This document shows positions 17,611 through 26,960 of a DNA stretch of 64,000 nt, piece by piece. The translations under genes and the position numbers were made by a program. Numbering within the stretch: the stretch's first letter is position 1; each line of letters begins with the position of its first letter. Under the pieces are notes generated by a model. The model had not been told where the DNA came from. It made no database searches and saw only the letters and a program-made list of their open reading frames with translations. Source of the DNA: Leclercia adecarboxylata (GTDB taxonomy: Bacteria > Pseudomonadota > Gammaproteobacteria > Enterobacterales > Enterobacteriaceae); assembly GCF_006171285.1 (NCBI RefSeq), contig NZ_CP040889.1, forward strand, positions 4,402,001 through 4,466,000, read 5' to 3'.

Positions 17611-17673
17611 CGTCATCCATAAGCCTCTGTTATACTCGCAGGCCGTTTTTGGCCTGTGAGCAAGGAGCAACCG

Positions 17674-18600
17674 ATGGCTGCGAACATCACTAATCAGATG
17701 CTGGACGCCATTCTGGCGCAAGTACGTCCTCTGTTGGGCAAGGGCAAAGTGGCCGATTACATCCCGGCGCTGGCCTCGGTCAACGGCAACAAACTCGGGA
17801 TTGCCATCAGCACCGTGGACGGACAACACTTTCAGGCCGGGGATGCCACAGAGCGTTTCTCCATCCAGTCGATTTCCAAAGTCCTGAGCCTGGTGGCGGC
17901 CATGCGCCAGTATGACGAGGACGAGATCTGGCAGCGGGTCGGGAAAGATCCCTCCGGGCAGCCGTTCAACTCCCTGCTGCAGCTGGAGATCGAACAGGGC
18001 AAACCGCGTAACCCGTTCATCAACGCCGGGGCGCTGGTGGTATGCGACATGCTGCAAAGCCGTCTGAGCGCACCGCGCCAGCGGATGCTGGAGATCGTGC
18101 GCCAGCTCTCTGGGGTGAGTGATATCGGCTACGATGCCGCTGTTGCCCGGTCCGAATTCGAACACTCGGCGCGCAATGCGGCGATCGCCTGGCTGATGAA
18201 GTCGTTCGGTAATTTCCATAACGACGTGCCGACGGTCCTGCAAAACTACTTCCACTATTGCGCCCTGAAGATGAACTGTGTCGAGCTGGCGAACACCTTT
18301 CTGTTTCTGGCCGCCCAGGGTTATGCCCCGCATCTGTCTGAGCCCGTCGTGACGCCGATGCAGGCCCGGCAGGTCAATGCCCTGATGGCGACGAGCGGAA
18401 TGTATCAGAACGCCGGTGAGTTCGCCTGGCGGGTGGGGTTGCCGGCTAAATCGGGGGTCGGCGGCGGGGTGGTGGCGATTGTCCCTCACGAGATGGCGAT
18501 TGCGGTCTGGAGCCCGGAGCTGGACGAAACGGGGAACTCCCTGGCGGGTGTGGCGGTGCTGGAACATCTCACCCAGCAGCTGGGACGTTCGGTCTATTAA
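17674..18600 (+). CDS. glsB: Glutaminase 2
   Basis: Glutaminase of the serine-dependent beta-lactamase-like fold, 308 residues, equal to E. coli GlsB (YneH). It hydrolyses L-glutamine to glutamate and ammonia in the cytosol. The catalytic SxxK is in [13 protein letters not shown], and conserved [15 protein letters not shown] and [17 protein letters not shown] stretches are present. The start is set at ATG 17674 ([10 protein letters not shown]) with AAGGAG seven bases upstream, giving the family length; an upstream in-frame ATG at 17656 would include that ribosome-binding site within the coding region. Confidence 0.94.
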   Translation: MAANITNQMLDAILAQVRPLLGKGKVADYIPALASVNGNKLGIAISTVDGQHFQAGDATERFSIQSISKVLSLVAAMRQYDEDEIWQRVGKDPSGQPFNSLLQLEIEQGKPRNPFINAGALVVCDMLQSRLSAPRQRMLEIVRQLSGVSDIGYDAAVARSEFEHSARNAAIAWLMKSFGNFHNDVPTVLQNYFHYCALKMNCVELANTFLFLAAQGYAPHLSEPVVTPMQARQVNALMATSGMYQNAGEFAWRVGLPAKSGVGGGVVAIVPHEMAIAVWSPELDETGNSLAGVAVLEHLTQQLGRSVY

Positions 18601-18759
18601 GCCGCTGTGCCGTTATGTTGACGGCACAACCAATAAGCAGAGCTAAAGGGATGATGATCGTTATCCCATTAATGTGATATAAATTAATGCCAAACTTTTA
18701 ACATTCATCCGCGCGGATGCTAACTCAGTGTTAAAAGCAACCCTACGGATTGAAATTGC

Positions 18760-20211
18760 ATGCCTTCTGCTAACACCAGAACATTCACATTATTTGACCC
18801 GCAATCCCCGTTCCGAAATGCAGCGGGTATATTTGTATTAACCACGCTGTTCTATTTTATTGGCGCGCAGCTGCGTCTGGTGGAATCCCTGTCGATGTTC
18901 TGGCCGCTGAATGGCGTGATGGCGGGCCTGTTTGCTCGTTACGCTTACCTGAACCGGCTGCACTATTACGCAGTATCCTATATTGCCATGCTGCTGTATG
19001 ACCTTATCACCACCAACTGGGGCATTACCTCGCTGGGTATTAACCTGTCGAATATGGTGTTTATCGTTATTGTTGCCCTGCTGGTCCAGCGTGATAAACG
19101 GCTAAAAAATACCACTCCGGATCCGGTGAATGCGCTGAGGCTGTTTAACTATTGTCTGCTGGCCGCACTGCTGTGTGCTCTGGTCGGGGCGGCAGTGTCG
19201 GGCGGGGTGGACAGTCGCGACTTCTGGCCACTGGTCGCCGACTGGTTTAGCGAACAGTTCTCCACCGGGGTGTTAATCGTGCCCTGCATGCTGACCATCA
19301 CCTGGCCCAGGTTCAACCGGGCTATGCGTGCCGATCACCTGATGCCGGTCGTTGTGCTGATCGTCTCCGTCGTGGCCTCGGTGGCGATCGGCGGGGCCGG
19401 TGCGCTGGCGTTTCCGATGCCGGCGCTGATCTGGTGTGCGGTGCGCTATTCGCTGCCGGCCACCTGTCTTCTGACCTTTGTTACCGGCGCGGTGGAGATC
19501 ACCCTGGTCGGCAACGCCATTATTACCATTGTGGCGACGACGCCGATCACCACGCCGATGATGTTCTCGGCCAGGCTTGGGATCGCCACCATGGCCATCT
19601 GTCCGGTCATGGTGTCGGTGAGCATGGCGGCCATCAACTCGCTGATCCGCCAGGTCTCCCTGCGCGCCGATTATGACTATCTGACCCAGGTTTACTCCCG
19701 CTCCGGGCTCTATGAGGCGCTTAAAAACAGTGAAGGTAAGCGCAGTAGCCCGCGTCTGACGGTGATGCTGCTGGATATCGACTATTTCAAAAGTATCAAC
19801 GACAACTATGGTCACGAGTGCGGTGATACCGTGCTGGCCGCCTTTGCCCGCAAAGTGCAGGAGACGGTGGGTAGCGAAGGGCTGGTGGCGCGGATGGGCG
19901 GTGAGGAGTTTGCGGTGGTGGTCAATTCCGCTTCCGCAGAGCGGGGATACGCCCTGGCGGAACGTATCCGCACTACGGTTGAACAACATCCGTTCGACTG
20001 GCGCGGTCAGTCGCTGTTTTTAACCGTCAGTATTGGTCTGGGCAGTGGGAAATCGGAGCCGTCGCAGCTGACGGACGTATTTAATCGTCTGATGACCGAA
20101 GCGGATGATTATCTGTATCGTTCGAAAAAAGCAGGCCGAAATCGTACCAGCGCCCGAATGACAGAGATAAAAACTGCCGAACAAAACGCAACGGCTACGG
20201 AACAGTTGTAA
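18760..20211 (+). CDS. dgcF: Diguanylate cyclase with MASE1-like membrane sensor
   Basis: Membrane-bound GGDEF protein, 483 residues. About eight hydrophobic segments in residues 20-300 resemble a MASE1 sensor domain, followed by a GGDEF domain with the active motif RMGGEEFAV around residue 380 and substrate-site MLLDIDYFKSINDNYGH. It makes cyclic di-GMP from two GTP. Position between glsB and uxaB equals that of E. coli dgcF (yneF). The start ATG has only a weak ribosome-binding site. The C-terminal tail (after RNRTSAR) is polar and unconserved-looking. Confidence 0.88.
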   Translation: MPSANTRTFTLFDPQSPFRNAAGIFVLTTLFYFIGAQLRLVESLSMFWPLNGVMAGLFARYAYLNRLHYYAVSYIAMLLYDLITTNWGITSLGINLSNMVFIVIVALLVQRDKRLKNTTPDPVNALRLFNYCLLAALLCALVGAAVSGGVDSRDFWPLVADWFSEQFSTGVLIVPCMLTITWPRFNRAMRADHLMPVVVLIVSVVASVAIGGAGALAFPMPALIWCAVRYSLPATCLLTFVTGAVEITLVGNAIITIVATTPITTPMMFSARLGIATMAICPVMVSVSMAAINSLIRQVSLRADYDYLTQVYSRSGLYEALKNSEGKRSSPRLTVMLLDIDYFKSINDNYGHECGDTVLAAFARKVQETVGSEGLVARMGGEEFAVVVNSASAERGYALAERIRTTVEQHPFDWRGQSLFLTVSIGLGSGKSEPSQLTDVFNRLMTEADDYLYRSKKAGRNRTSARMTEIKTAEQNATATEQL

Positions 20212-20329
20212 ACGTTTGCATGCTCATGGGACGGGCACCTGCCATATATTTACAAAACTGATAAATGCCTTGATACGCATTTTCATCGTCAATAATATAA
20301 AGGGGTGATTATATCGGAAAATTCGTGTG

Positions 20330-21385
20330 ATGAACGGAACTGACAGACTCAGTAAACCCCCTCGCGTGCCTGGCAGTCGGTTTATCAAACGCATGTATCT
20401 GATGCGAGTGCTTGGAACCTTTCTCTGCTTTTTACCTATCCTCTCTGTCCTGCTGGAACAGCAACGTTCAGGCTGGCTTATAGGTCTTCTGGCGGTCAAC
20501 GCTTTTGTCTGGCCGACGCTGGCCTGGTGGCGCGCCCGGCGCTCACCCTCGCCGCTGCGTACCGAACATCAGAACCTGGTGTTTGACGCCGGGGCAGGCG
20601 GCTTCTGGATCGCCATGATGGCGGCCAACCCGCTGCCCTCTGTCACCATTGCCACGATCTTACTTGCCGACCGGCTGGCGGCGGGTGGTTTCCCGTTGAT
20701 GAAAAAAGCCGGTGCGGTGATGCTGGCGGTGTTTATGGCCAGCTGGCTGACCCAGGGGATGGCGCTGGTGCCGTGGGTTTCCCAGCGCACTATGTACGCC
20801 ACGCTGCCGCTGATTGGGATCTATACCGTGGCGCTGAGCGTGCTCACTAACAGCATCGCCGTGCGGCTGCGCTTTAAATCCCGCGAGCTGGAACGTATTG
20901 CGATGATGGATCCGCTCCTCGACATTGCCAACCGACGTCTGCTGGAGAAACGCATCGATCATGAGCTGCATAAACTGCAGCAAACCTGTCGCGATTCGGC
21001 GCTGATGTTTATCGATATTGACAACTTTAAAGAGGTCAACGACCGCTTCGGCCATAAGGTGGGAGATATGCTGTTAGTGACAGTGTCACAGATACTGCAC
21101 ATCGCCACCCGCCAGAGCGATACCCCAGCGCGTCTGGGCGGGGATGAGTTTGTGATCCTGCTTCCCAACACCACCCTCGACGAAGCACGACTGGTCGCCA
21201 CGCGGATTATGGATGCGGCGGCGGTAATAGAAGATGTCGCCGAAGAGGCGGTTCAGTGCACCATGAGTATCGGGATTGCCTGCGCCACCCGGGAGATGGG
21301 AAATGTTACGGACTGGTTACAGGCTGCCGACGCCGCGCTCTATCAGGCGAAACGCGACGGGAAAAACCGCATATTTGCCCACTAA
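20330..21385 (+). CDS. Diguanylate cyclase with MASE2-like membrane domain
   Basis: GGDEF protein of 351 residues. The N-terminal 170 residues form about five hydrophobic segments, resembling the MASE2 domain of AdrA/DgcC and YcdT-type cyclases, and the catalytic motif RLGGDEFVI is intact near residue 270, with MFIDIDNFKEVNDRFGHKVGD before it. The usual DxLTGLxNRR entry of the domain reads DPLLDIANRR, so the conserved threonine-glycine is changed; effect unknown. Starts at ATG 20330 or the GTG just before it. It lies 118 bp after dgcF and is not part of the E. coli K-12 layout as remembered. Confidence 0.85.
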   Translation: MNGTDRLSKPPRVPGSRFIKRMYLMRVLGTFLCFLPILSVLLEQQRSGWLIGLLAVNAFVWPTLAWWRARRSPSPLRTEHQNLVFDAGAGGFWIAMMAANPLPSVTIATILLADRLAAGGFPLMKKAGAVMLAVFMASWLTQGMALVPWVSQRTMYATLPLIGIYTVALSVLTNSIAVRLRFKSRELERIAMMDPLLDIANRRLLEKRIDHELHKLQQTCRDSALMFIDIDNFKEVNDRFGHKVGDMLLVTVSQILHIATRQSDTPARLGGDEFVILLPNTTLDEARLVATRIMDAAAVIEDVAEEAVQCTMSIGIACATREMGNVTDWLQAADAALYQAKRDGKNRIFAH

Positions 21386-21440
21386 CCGGCCTCAGGATGC
21401 GCTAAGCTTTTAAAAAGCCTGACGTCCGGATGGAGCCCGT

Positions 21441-22406
21441 ATGAAATCACCAACACTCGCCAACAATGAAGCAGAGCGCCTCAGCGCTTTGCGCGAATCC
21501 GGACTGCTCGAACCTGAAAAACATCCGGTTTACGACCGGATCACCCGGCTGGCTAAACGTCTGTTTAGCGTCCCGGTGGCGATGATAAACCTGGTGGACG
21601 AGCATGTCGTGGTTGTTAAATCCGCAGACGGTGGCGACAGCACCAACCTGCCGAGAAATCTCTCTTTTTGTGGCCACACCGTCCTCAGTAAAACCCCGCT
21701 GGTGGTCCAAGATACCCTGGACGATCCCCGTTTCGCCGATAACCCGCTGGTCACCGACGACAACCCGATCCGGTTTTACGCGGGCTGTCCGCTGCACCTG
21801 CCCGGTGGCGCCACGGTGGGCTCGCTGTGCATTATCGATCATCAGCCGCGCATATTTTCGCCCGCCGACATCGAGGCGCTCGCAGACCTGGCCGCGCTGG
21901 TCGAGGTGGAGTTCGCCGCAACCTGCGCAAGGATCACTGACGACCTGACCGGGCTCTATAACCGCCGTGGCTTTCATCATCTGGCGACCTATGCCATTCG
22001 CGCCGCCCGCCGTCGGGCAGAGCCCCTGACCCTGGCCTGGCTTGATCTCGATCGCTTTAAGCAGATCAACGCGCGCTATGGCCGGGCCGATGGTGACCAC
22101 GCCCTGAAGGCGGTGGCCGGTCTGCTGAAATCCACCTTCCGTGAAGCCGACGTGCTGGCGCGCTACGGCGGGGATGAGTTTGCCATCCTCTTCGCCAACA
22201 GCGACGAGAAGGGGGCGTGGATCGCGATGCAGTTTCTCACCGAACAGGCGGCGAGCTGGAACGAGCATGCCGAATATCCCTGGGCGCTGTCGTTTTCATG
22301 GGGAGTGAGCGAATTCAACCATGACCGCGACGATCTGGCGAGCTGGCTGAAAACCGCCGACCAGATGATGTACTCCATGAAACAGCAGCGCGGTACCGGC
22401 TGTTGA
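21441..22406 (+). CDS. GAF-GGDEF diguanylate cyclase (DgcP/YeaP-like)
   Basis: Soluble cyclase of 321 residues: GAF domain at about 15-155 (FCGHTVLSKTPLVVQDTLDD and FYAGCPLHLPGG are typical) and GGDEF domain from about 165, with DDLTGLYNRRGF and the active motif RYGGDEFAI near residue 243. Domain order resembles E. coli DgcP (YeaP). The ATG follows TGGAGCCCGT, a good ribosome-binding site. It comes 55 bp after the preceding cyclase gene, so the two may be co-transcribed. The GAF ligand cannot be predicted. Confidence 0.88.
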   Translation: MKSPTLANNEAERLSALRESGLLEPEKHPVYDRITRLAKRLFSVPVAMINLVDEHVVVVKSADGGDSTNLPRNLSFCGHTVLSKTPLVVQDTLDDPRFADNPLVTDDNPIRFYAGCPLHLPGGATVGSLCIIDHQPRIFSPADIEALADLAALVEVEFAATCARITDDLTGLYNRRGFHHLATYAIRAARRRAEPLTLAWLDLDRFKQINARYGRADGDHALKAVAGLLKSTFREADVLARYGGDEFAILFANSDEKGAWIAMQFLTEQAASWNEHAEYPWALSFSWGVSEFNHDRDDLASWLKTADQMMYSMKQQRGTGC

Positions 22407-22490
22407 GATAAGAAAATCCTCTGTTAATTGTGCTTGTGTTGCAAAATTGTAACGCGCATGGTGATGCCGTTGATTAAAAGGAGAAAAACG

Positions 22491-23015
22491 ATGTCATCAC
22501 CTGCAGTCCAGATTTTTTCGCGCGAGGACATTCTCGCGCATCTCCCTCAGTTAGCCGACATCCTTCACAGCTGCGTGACCGGCGGGGCCTCGGTGAGCTT
22601 TATGCTGCCTTACAGCCATGAGAAGGCCAGCGTATTCTGGCAAGGCGTGGCTGACAGCGTCGGGCGCGGAGAACGTACCGTCCTGGTGTCGACCAACGCC
22701 CAGGGCGAGCTGACCGGCACCGTACAGCTGATCGTCGATCAACCTGAAAATCAGCCGCACAGGGCGGACGTCGCCAAACTGCTGGTTCACCAGAATGCGC
22801 GCCGCTGCGGTGATGCAGGCCGCCTGATGCAGGCCCTGGAAGTCGTCGCCCGCGAGCAGGGCAAAACCGTGCTGGTGCTGGACACCGCCACCGGCAGCGG
22901 GGCGGAGACCTTCTATCAGCGGGCAGGCTGGCAGAAAGTGGGCGAGATCCCGCGCTACGCCCTGATGCCGGATGGCGAGATGACGGCGACCTCAGTGTTC
23001 TACAAGTTCTTATAG
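22491..23015 (+). CDS. GNAT family N-acetyltransferase
   Basis: Acetyltransferase of 174 residues; the start is set to ATG 22491 (MSSPAVQIF), preceded by AAAAGGAGAAAAACG, not to the far upstream in-frame ATG at 22428. GNAT features are the LVHQNARRCGDAGRLMQALE acetyl-CoA loop (an R-G-like loop reading RRCGDAG) and the terminal AETFYQRAGWQKVGEIPRYA. The nature of the acceptor is unknown. It is monocistronic, between the cyclase cluster and uxaB. Confidence 0.84.
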   Translation: MSSPAVQIFSREDILAHLPQLADILHSCVTGGASVSFMLPYSHEKASVFWQGVADSVGRGERTVLVSTNAQGELTGTVQLIVDQPENQPHRADVAKLLVHQNARRCGDAGRLMQALEVVAREQGKTVLVLDTATGSGAETFYQRAGWQKVGEIPRYALMPDGEMTATSVFYKFL

Positions 23016-23072
23016 ATCCTGTCACAATTCACACGAGGTTTGATCAAAACGGGGTTTCATGGTCGTTAAGTT

Positions 23073-23099
23073 TGATAAGTTATCGTACCAATCTTATCA
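23073..23099 (+). promoter_or_regulatory. Candidate operator upstream of uxaB
   Basis: Inverted repeat TGATAAG-N13-CTTATCA, with TACCAAT inside, 35 bp upstream of the uxaB start. In E. coli uxaB is repressed by ExuR; whether this is the ExuR site is inferred from position, since the match to the known GntR-type consensus is only partial. Confidence 0.4.
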
Positions 23100-23133
23100 G
23101 GCTGTATGACTAATCATTACAAGGACCCCCATT

Positions 23134-24585
23134 GTGAACACACTGAACCGTCGTGATTTCCCCGGTGCTCTCTATCCTGAACGTATCATCCAGTTTGGTG
23201 AGGGCAACTTCCTGCGCGCGTTTATTGACTGGCAAATCGACCTGCTCAACGAGCATACCGATCTGAACGCCGGTATTGCGATTGTCCGCCCGATTAAAAG
23301 CGACTTCCCGCCTTCACTGAGCACCCAGGACGGCCTCTATACCACCATCATTCGTGGCCTGAACGAGCAGGGCGAAGCGGTCAGCGACGCGCGCCTGATC
23401 CGCTCGGTTAACCGTGAAATCAGCGTCTACGACCAGTACGATGAATTCCTGAAGCTGGCGCACAACCCGGAAATGCGCTTTGTCTTCTCGAACACCACGG
23501 AAGCGGGGATTAGTTATCACGCCGGGGATAAGTTTGAGGATGCGCCAGCGGTCAGCTATCCGGCGAAACTGACCCGCCTGCTGTTCGAACGTTTCAGCCA
23601 TTTCAACGGTGCTGCCGATAAAGGCTGGGCGATCGTGCCGTGCGAACTCATTGACTATAACGGTGACGCCCTGCGTGAACTGGTGCTGCGCTATGCCCAG
23701 GAGTGGGCGCTGCCTGCGGCCTTTACCCAGTGGCTGAACGATGCCAACACCTTCTGCTCCACCCTGGTTGACCGTATCGTCACCGGTTATCCGCGCGACG
23801 AAGTGGCGGAGCTTGAAGCCTCCCTTGGCTATCACGATGCCTTCCTCGATACCGCCGAGCATTTCTATCTGTTTGTGATCCAGGGGCCAAAATCGCTGGC
23901 GCAGGAACTGCGTCTCGACAAGCTGGCGCTGAACGTGCTGATTGTGGATGACATCAAGCCGTACAAAGAGCGTAAAGTGGCGATCCTCAACGGGGCGCAT
24001 ACCGCGCTGGTGCCGGTGGCGTTCCAGGCCGGACTGGATACCGTGGGCGAGGCGATGAACGACACGGAGATCTGCGCCTTTATCGAAAAAGCGATTCACG
24101 AAGAGATCATCCCGGTGCTGGATCTGCCGCGCGATGAGCTGGCCTCGTTTGCCAGCGCGGTAACGGGCCGCTTCCGCAATCCGTATATCAAGCATCAGTT
24201 GCTGTCGATTGCCCTCAACGGCATGACCAAGTACCGCACCCGCATCCTGCCGCAGCTTCTGGCAGGGCAGCAGGCTACCGGCAAACTCCCGGCGCGTCTG
24301 ACGTTTGCCCTGGCGGCGCTGATTGCCTTCTACCGCGCGGAACGTAACGGCGAGAGCTACCCGGTGCAGGACGACGCGCAATGGTTAACCCGTTTCCAGC
24401 AGCTGTGGACCCGGCATCACGACCAGCAGATCGATACCACGGAGCTGGTGACGGCGGTGCTGAGCGTCAGCGAGCACTGGGAGCAGGACCTGACCCAGGT
24501 GAACGGGCTGGTAGACCAGGTTGCCCGCGATCTGGATGCCATTCTGCTGCAGGGCATGCGTGCCGCCGTAAAACCGCTGTGCTAA
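23134..24585 (+). CDS. uxaB: Tagaturonate reductase (altronate oxidoreductase)
   Basis: Mannitol-dehydrogenase-family oxidoreductase of 483 residues that is nearly collinear with E. coli UxaB. It reduces D-tagaturonate to D-altronate with NADH in the galacturonate branch of hexuronate breakdown. The nucleotide-binding part begins [20 protein letters not shown], and the conserved [12 protein letters not shown] segment near residue 285 carries the family's catalytic lysine region. The start codon is GTG, with AAGGA eight bases upstream. It is a single-gene unit, followed by a perfect GC hairpin. Confidence 0.95.
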   Translation: MNTLNRRDFPGALYPERIIQFGEGNFLRAFIDWQIDLLNEHTDLNAGIAIVRPIKSDFPPSLSTQDGLYTTIIRGLNEQGEAVSDARLIRSVNREISVYDQYDEFLKLAHNPEMRFVFSNTTEAGISYHAGDKFEDAPAVSYPAKLTRLLFERFSHFNGAADKGWAIVPCELIDYNGDALRELVLRYAQEWALPAAFTQWLNDANTFCSTLVDRIVTGYPRDEVAELEASLGYHDAFLDTAEHFYLFVIQGPKSLAQELRLDKLALNVLIVDDIKPYKERKVAILNGAHTALVPVAFQAGLDTVGEAMNDTEICAFIEKAIHEEIIPVLDLPRDELASFASAVTGRFRNPYIKHQLLSIALNGMTKYRTRILPQLLAGQQATGKLPARLTFALAALIAFYRAERNGESYPVQDDAQWLTRFQQLWTRHHDQQIDTTELVTAVLSVSEHWEQDLTQVNGLVDQVARDLDAILLQGMRAAVKPLC

Positions 24586-24610
24586 GGGCCTGATTCCTGC
24601 ACCTACGATT

Positions 24611-24633
24611 CCCTCTCCCCTTTGGGGAGAGGG
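24611..24633. terminator. GC hairpin after uxaB, repeat-like
   Basis: Perfect 10-bp stem CCCTCTCCCC / GGGGAGAGGG with a TTT loop, followed by GGGTGAGGGG. No T-run follows, so it is more like the dispersed CCCTCTCC...GGTGAGGG intergenic element also seen within both composite repeats (3.7 and 15.9 kb) than a standard terminator. Confidence 0.6.
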
Positions 24634-24842
24634 TTAGGGTGAGGGGGAACCACCGCACCAGCCTTAACTTTCTTTTACCCTTTATAGTTACAACATACTG
24701 TAACTCACTTTCCATATCCCACACTTCAACTCCGTGCGGCCTGTCTCCAGCCTCACAAAATGTCATCATTTTTTAACACTCTTGCAACCGTGACCCCGAT
24801 CACGTTTAATAGTCACGCTCTTTTTTTCCGATGAAGCTGACT

Positions 24843-25757
24843 ATGATCGTTCGACCCCAACAGCACTGGTTGCGCCTTATTTTTGTCTGGCACGGTTCCG
24901 TGCTGACCAAAATCTTCTCCCGTTTGTTCCTCAACTTCTTGCTCTCCATCGTGGTGATCCTGATGTTGCCCTGGTACACCTCGCTGGGCATCAGGCTGAC
25001 GGTTGCACCGTTCAGCATTCTTGGGGTTGCCATCGCCATCTTCCTCGGTTTTCGCAATAACGCCTGTTACGCCCGCTATGTTGAAGCGCGGCAGCTGTGG
25101 GGGCAGTTGATGATTGCCTCGCGCTCCCTGTTCCGGGAGGTGAAAAACACGCTACCGGACGACCCGGCGTTAGGGGAGTTTGTTCGTCTGCAGATCGCTT
25201 TCGCCCACTGCCTGCGCATGACCCTGCGCAAACAGCCGCAGGCCGACAAGCTTTCAACGTACCTGTCGCCTGAAAACCTGCGCGTGGCAATGGATTCCAG
25301 CTCGCCCGCGAACCGCATTCTGCTGATTATGGGCGAATGGCTGGCGGTAAGACGCCGCAGCGGTGAGCTGTCGGATATTCTGTTCCACAGCCTGAACATT
25401 CGTCTCAATGATATGTCCACCGTGCTGGCCGGCTGCGAGCGCATCGCTAACACCCCGGTGCCGTTTGCCTACACGCTGATCCTCCACCGCACGGTCTATC
25501 TGTTCTGCATCATGCTGCCGTTCGCGCTGGTCAGCGACCTGCACTACATGACGCCGTTTGTTTCAGTCCTGATCTCCTACACCTTTATCTCGCTCGATAC
25601 CCTTGCGGAAGAGCTCGAGGAGCCGTTCGGTACCGAGAATAACGACCTGCCGCTGGATGCCATCTGTAACGCGATGGAGATCGATCTGCTGCAGATGAAC
25701 GATGAGCAGGATATCCCGACGCGCAAACTGCCGGATAAGTATTACCAGCTGACGTAA
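24843..25757 (+). CDS. yneE: Bestrophin-like (UPF0187) membrane protein
   Basis: Membrane protein of 304 residues, orthologue of E. coli YneE. The family is homologous to animal bestrophin channels, and a Klebsiella member (KpBest) was shown structurally to be a pentameric cation-selective channel. Hydrophobic segments lie near 25-45, 48-65, 205-225 and 230-250, and the motif EELEEPFGTENNDLPLD is the conserved C-terminal family signature. The start is set at ATG 24843 (MIVRPQQHWLRL) by comparison with E. coli; the ATG at 24831 would add four residues. It follows uxaB, as in E. coli. Confidence 0.92.
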   Translation: MIVRPQQHWLRLIFVWHGSVLTKIFSRLFLNFLLSIVVILMLPWYTSLGIRLTVAPFSILGVAIAIFLGFRNNACYARYVEARQLWGQLMIASRSLFREVKNTLPDDPALGEFVRLQIAFAHCLRMTLRKQPQADKLSTYLSPENLRVAMDSSSPANRILLIMGEWLAVRRRSGELSDILFHSLNIRLNDMSTVLAGCERIANTPVPFAYTLILHRTVYLFCIMLPFALVSDLHYMTPFVSVLISYTFISLDTLAEELEEPFGTENNDLPLDAICNAMEIDLLQMNDEQDIPTRKLPDKYYQLT

Positions 25758-25916
25758 CATCATGAGTTAACCGCTCGCCTGCCGGGTGTTTGTATCGCAG
25801 TGTATCTGAACGCCATCAGGATACAGCGCCTTGCAAAAAGGGCTGGTTTGCACATATTCCCCATACATCAGGGTGGTGAAATTAACGGGTCAAATACAAA
25901 ACCCGGAGAGACCACC

Positions 25917-26912
25917 ATGATGAACAAACTGGCTTACTCAACCCTGGCAGTGACCCTTTCTTTCGCTACCGTTTCGGCCTGTCAGGCCGAGGCGGCAGGC
26001 ACCGACTTCAGCGCCGCATTTAAACAAATCCGCCAGATTGACGCGGGCGACCTCAATATTGGCTATGTCGATATCGGACCGAAAAACGGCGAACCGGTGA
26101 TCCTGCTCCACGGCTGGCCGTACGATATTCAGAGCTACGCCCAGGTTGCTCCCGCGCTGGCGGCAAAAGGCTACAGAGTGATTGTTCCGTACAACCGCGG
26201 CTTCGGCACCACCCGTTTCCTGTCGTCCACCACGCCACGTAACGGGCAACCGGCGGCGATGGCAAAAGATGTGGTTAACCTGATGGATGCCCTGAACATC
26301 AAACGTGCGGTGTTTGCCGGTTACGACTGGGGTGCAAGAACGGCGGATATCGTGGCGGCGCTGTGGCCGGAACGCGTGAAATCGCTGGTTTCGGTGAGCG
26401 GGTATCTGATTGGCAATCAGCAGGCCGGGGCAAAACCGCTGCCGCCGAAGGCGGAACTGCAGTGGTGGTATCAGTTCTATTTCGCCACCGAGCGCGGTGA
26501 GAAAGGGTATGCGGCCAACACCCATGACTTTGCGAAACTGATCTGGACTCTGGCCTCACCGGGATGGAAATTCAGCGATGCAACCTTCAACGTCAGCGCC
26601 AGAGCGCTGGATAACCCGGATCACGTGGCGGTGACCATCAGCAACTATCGCTGGCGGCTGGGGCTGGAACGTGGTGAAAGCCGTTACGACAGCTACGAGC
26701 AGAAGCTGGCGGCCGCGCCAACCATCAGCGTACCGACCATCACCATCGAAGGTGACAATAACGGCGCGCCGCATCCGGAACCTGCTGCGTACGCCGCAAA
26801 ATTCACCGGCAAGTATCAGCATCGCACCTTTACCGGCAATATCGGCCACAATCCGGCCCAGGAAGATCCGCAGGATTTCGTCAAAGCAGTGGTGGATGCG
26901 GATAAGTTGTAA
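25917..26912 (+). CDS. Exported alpha/beta hydrolase, epoxide-hydrolase/haloacid-dehalogenase-like
   Basis: Alpha/beta hydrolase of 331 residues with an N-terminal export signal. The signal ends FATVSAC, where VSAC fits a lipobox (Cys22), so it may be a lipoprotein; cleavage by signal peptidase I after AEA is the alternative. The oxyanion motif is HGWPYD (about 65-70), the nucleophile is an aspartate in FAGYDWGARTA (Asp137), and the histidine is in GNIGHNPAQEDP (His311). An aspartate nucleophile points to epoxide hydrolase or haloalkane/fluoroacetate dehalogenase chemistry rather than esterase. Start ATG 25917 has GGAG 8 bases upstream. A response regulator gene follows 48 bp later and may share a transcript. 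Confidence 0.82.
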   Translation: MMNKLAYSTLAVTLSFATVSACQAEAAGTDFSAAFKQIRQIDAGDLNIGYVDIGPKNGEPVILLHGWPYDIQSYAQVAPALAAKGYRVIVPYNRGFGTTRFLSSTTPRNGQPAAMAKDVVNLMDALNIKRAVFAGYDWGARTADIVAALWPERVKSLVSVSGYLIGNQQAGAKPLPPKAELQWWYQFYFATERGEKGYAANTHDFAKLIWTLASPGWKFSDATFNVSARALDNPDHVAVTISNYRWRLGLERGESRYDSYEQKLAAAPTISVPTITIEGDNNGAPHPEPAAYAAKFTGKYQHRTFTGNIGHNPAQEDPQDFVKAVVDADKL

Positions 26913-26960
26913 GGAAGCTATGCTATTTTTTTGCCCATCGCTAAAAAACAGGAGCTTAGG

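Noticed and set aside
17533..18567. 344-residue ORF on the minus strand
   Set aside because: Antisense shadow of glsB, which matches E. coli GlsB throughout.
23314..24381. 355-residue ORF on the minus strand
   Set aside because: Shadow of uxaB; composition is the antisense of a highly conserved gene.
24611..24650. Possible small RNA or strong terminator after uxaB
   Set aside because: No T-run after the stem and the sequence matches a dispersed intergenic repeat type; a promoter was not seen.
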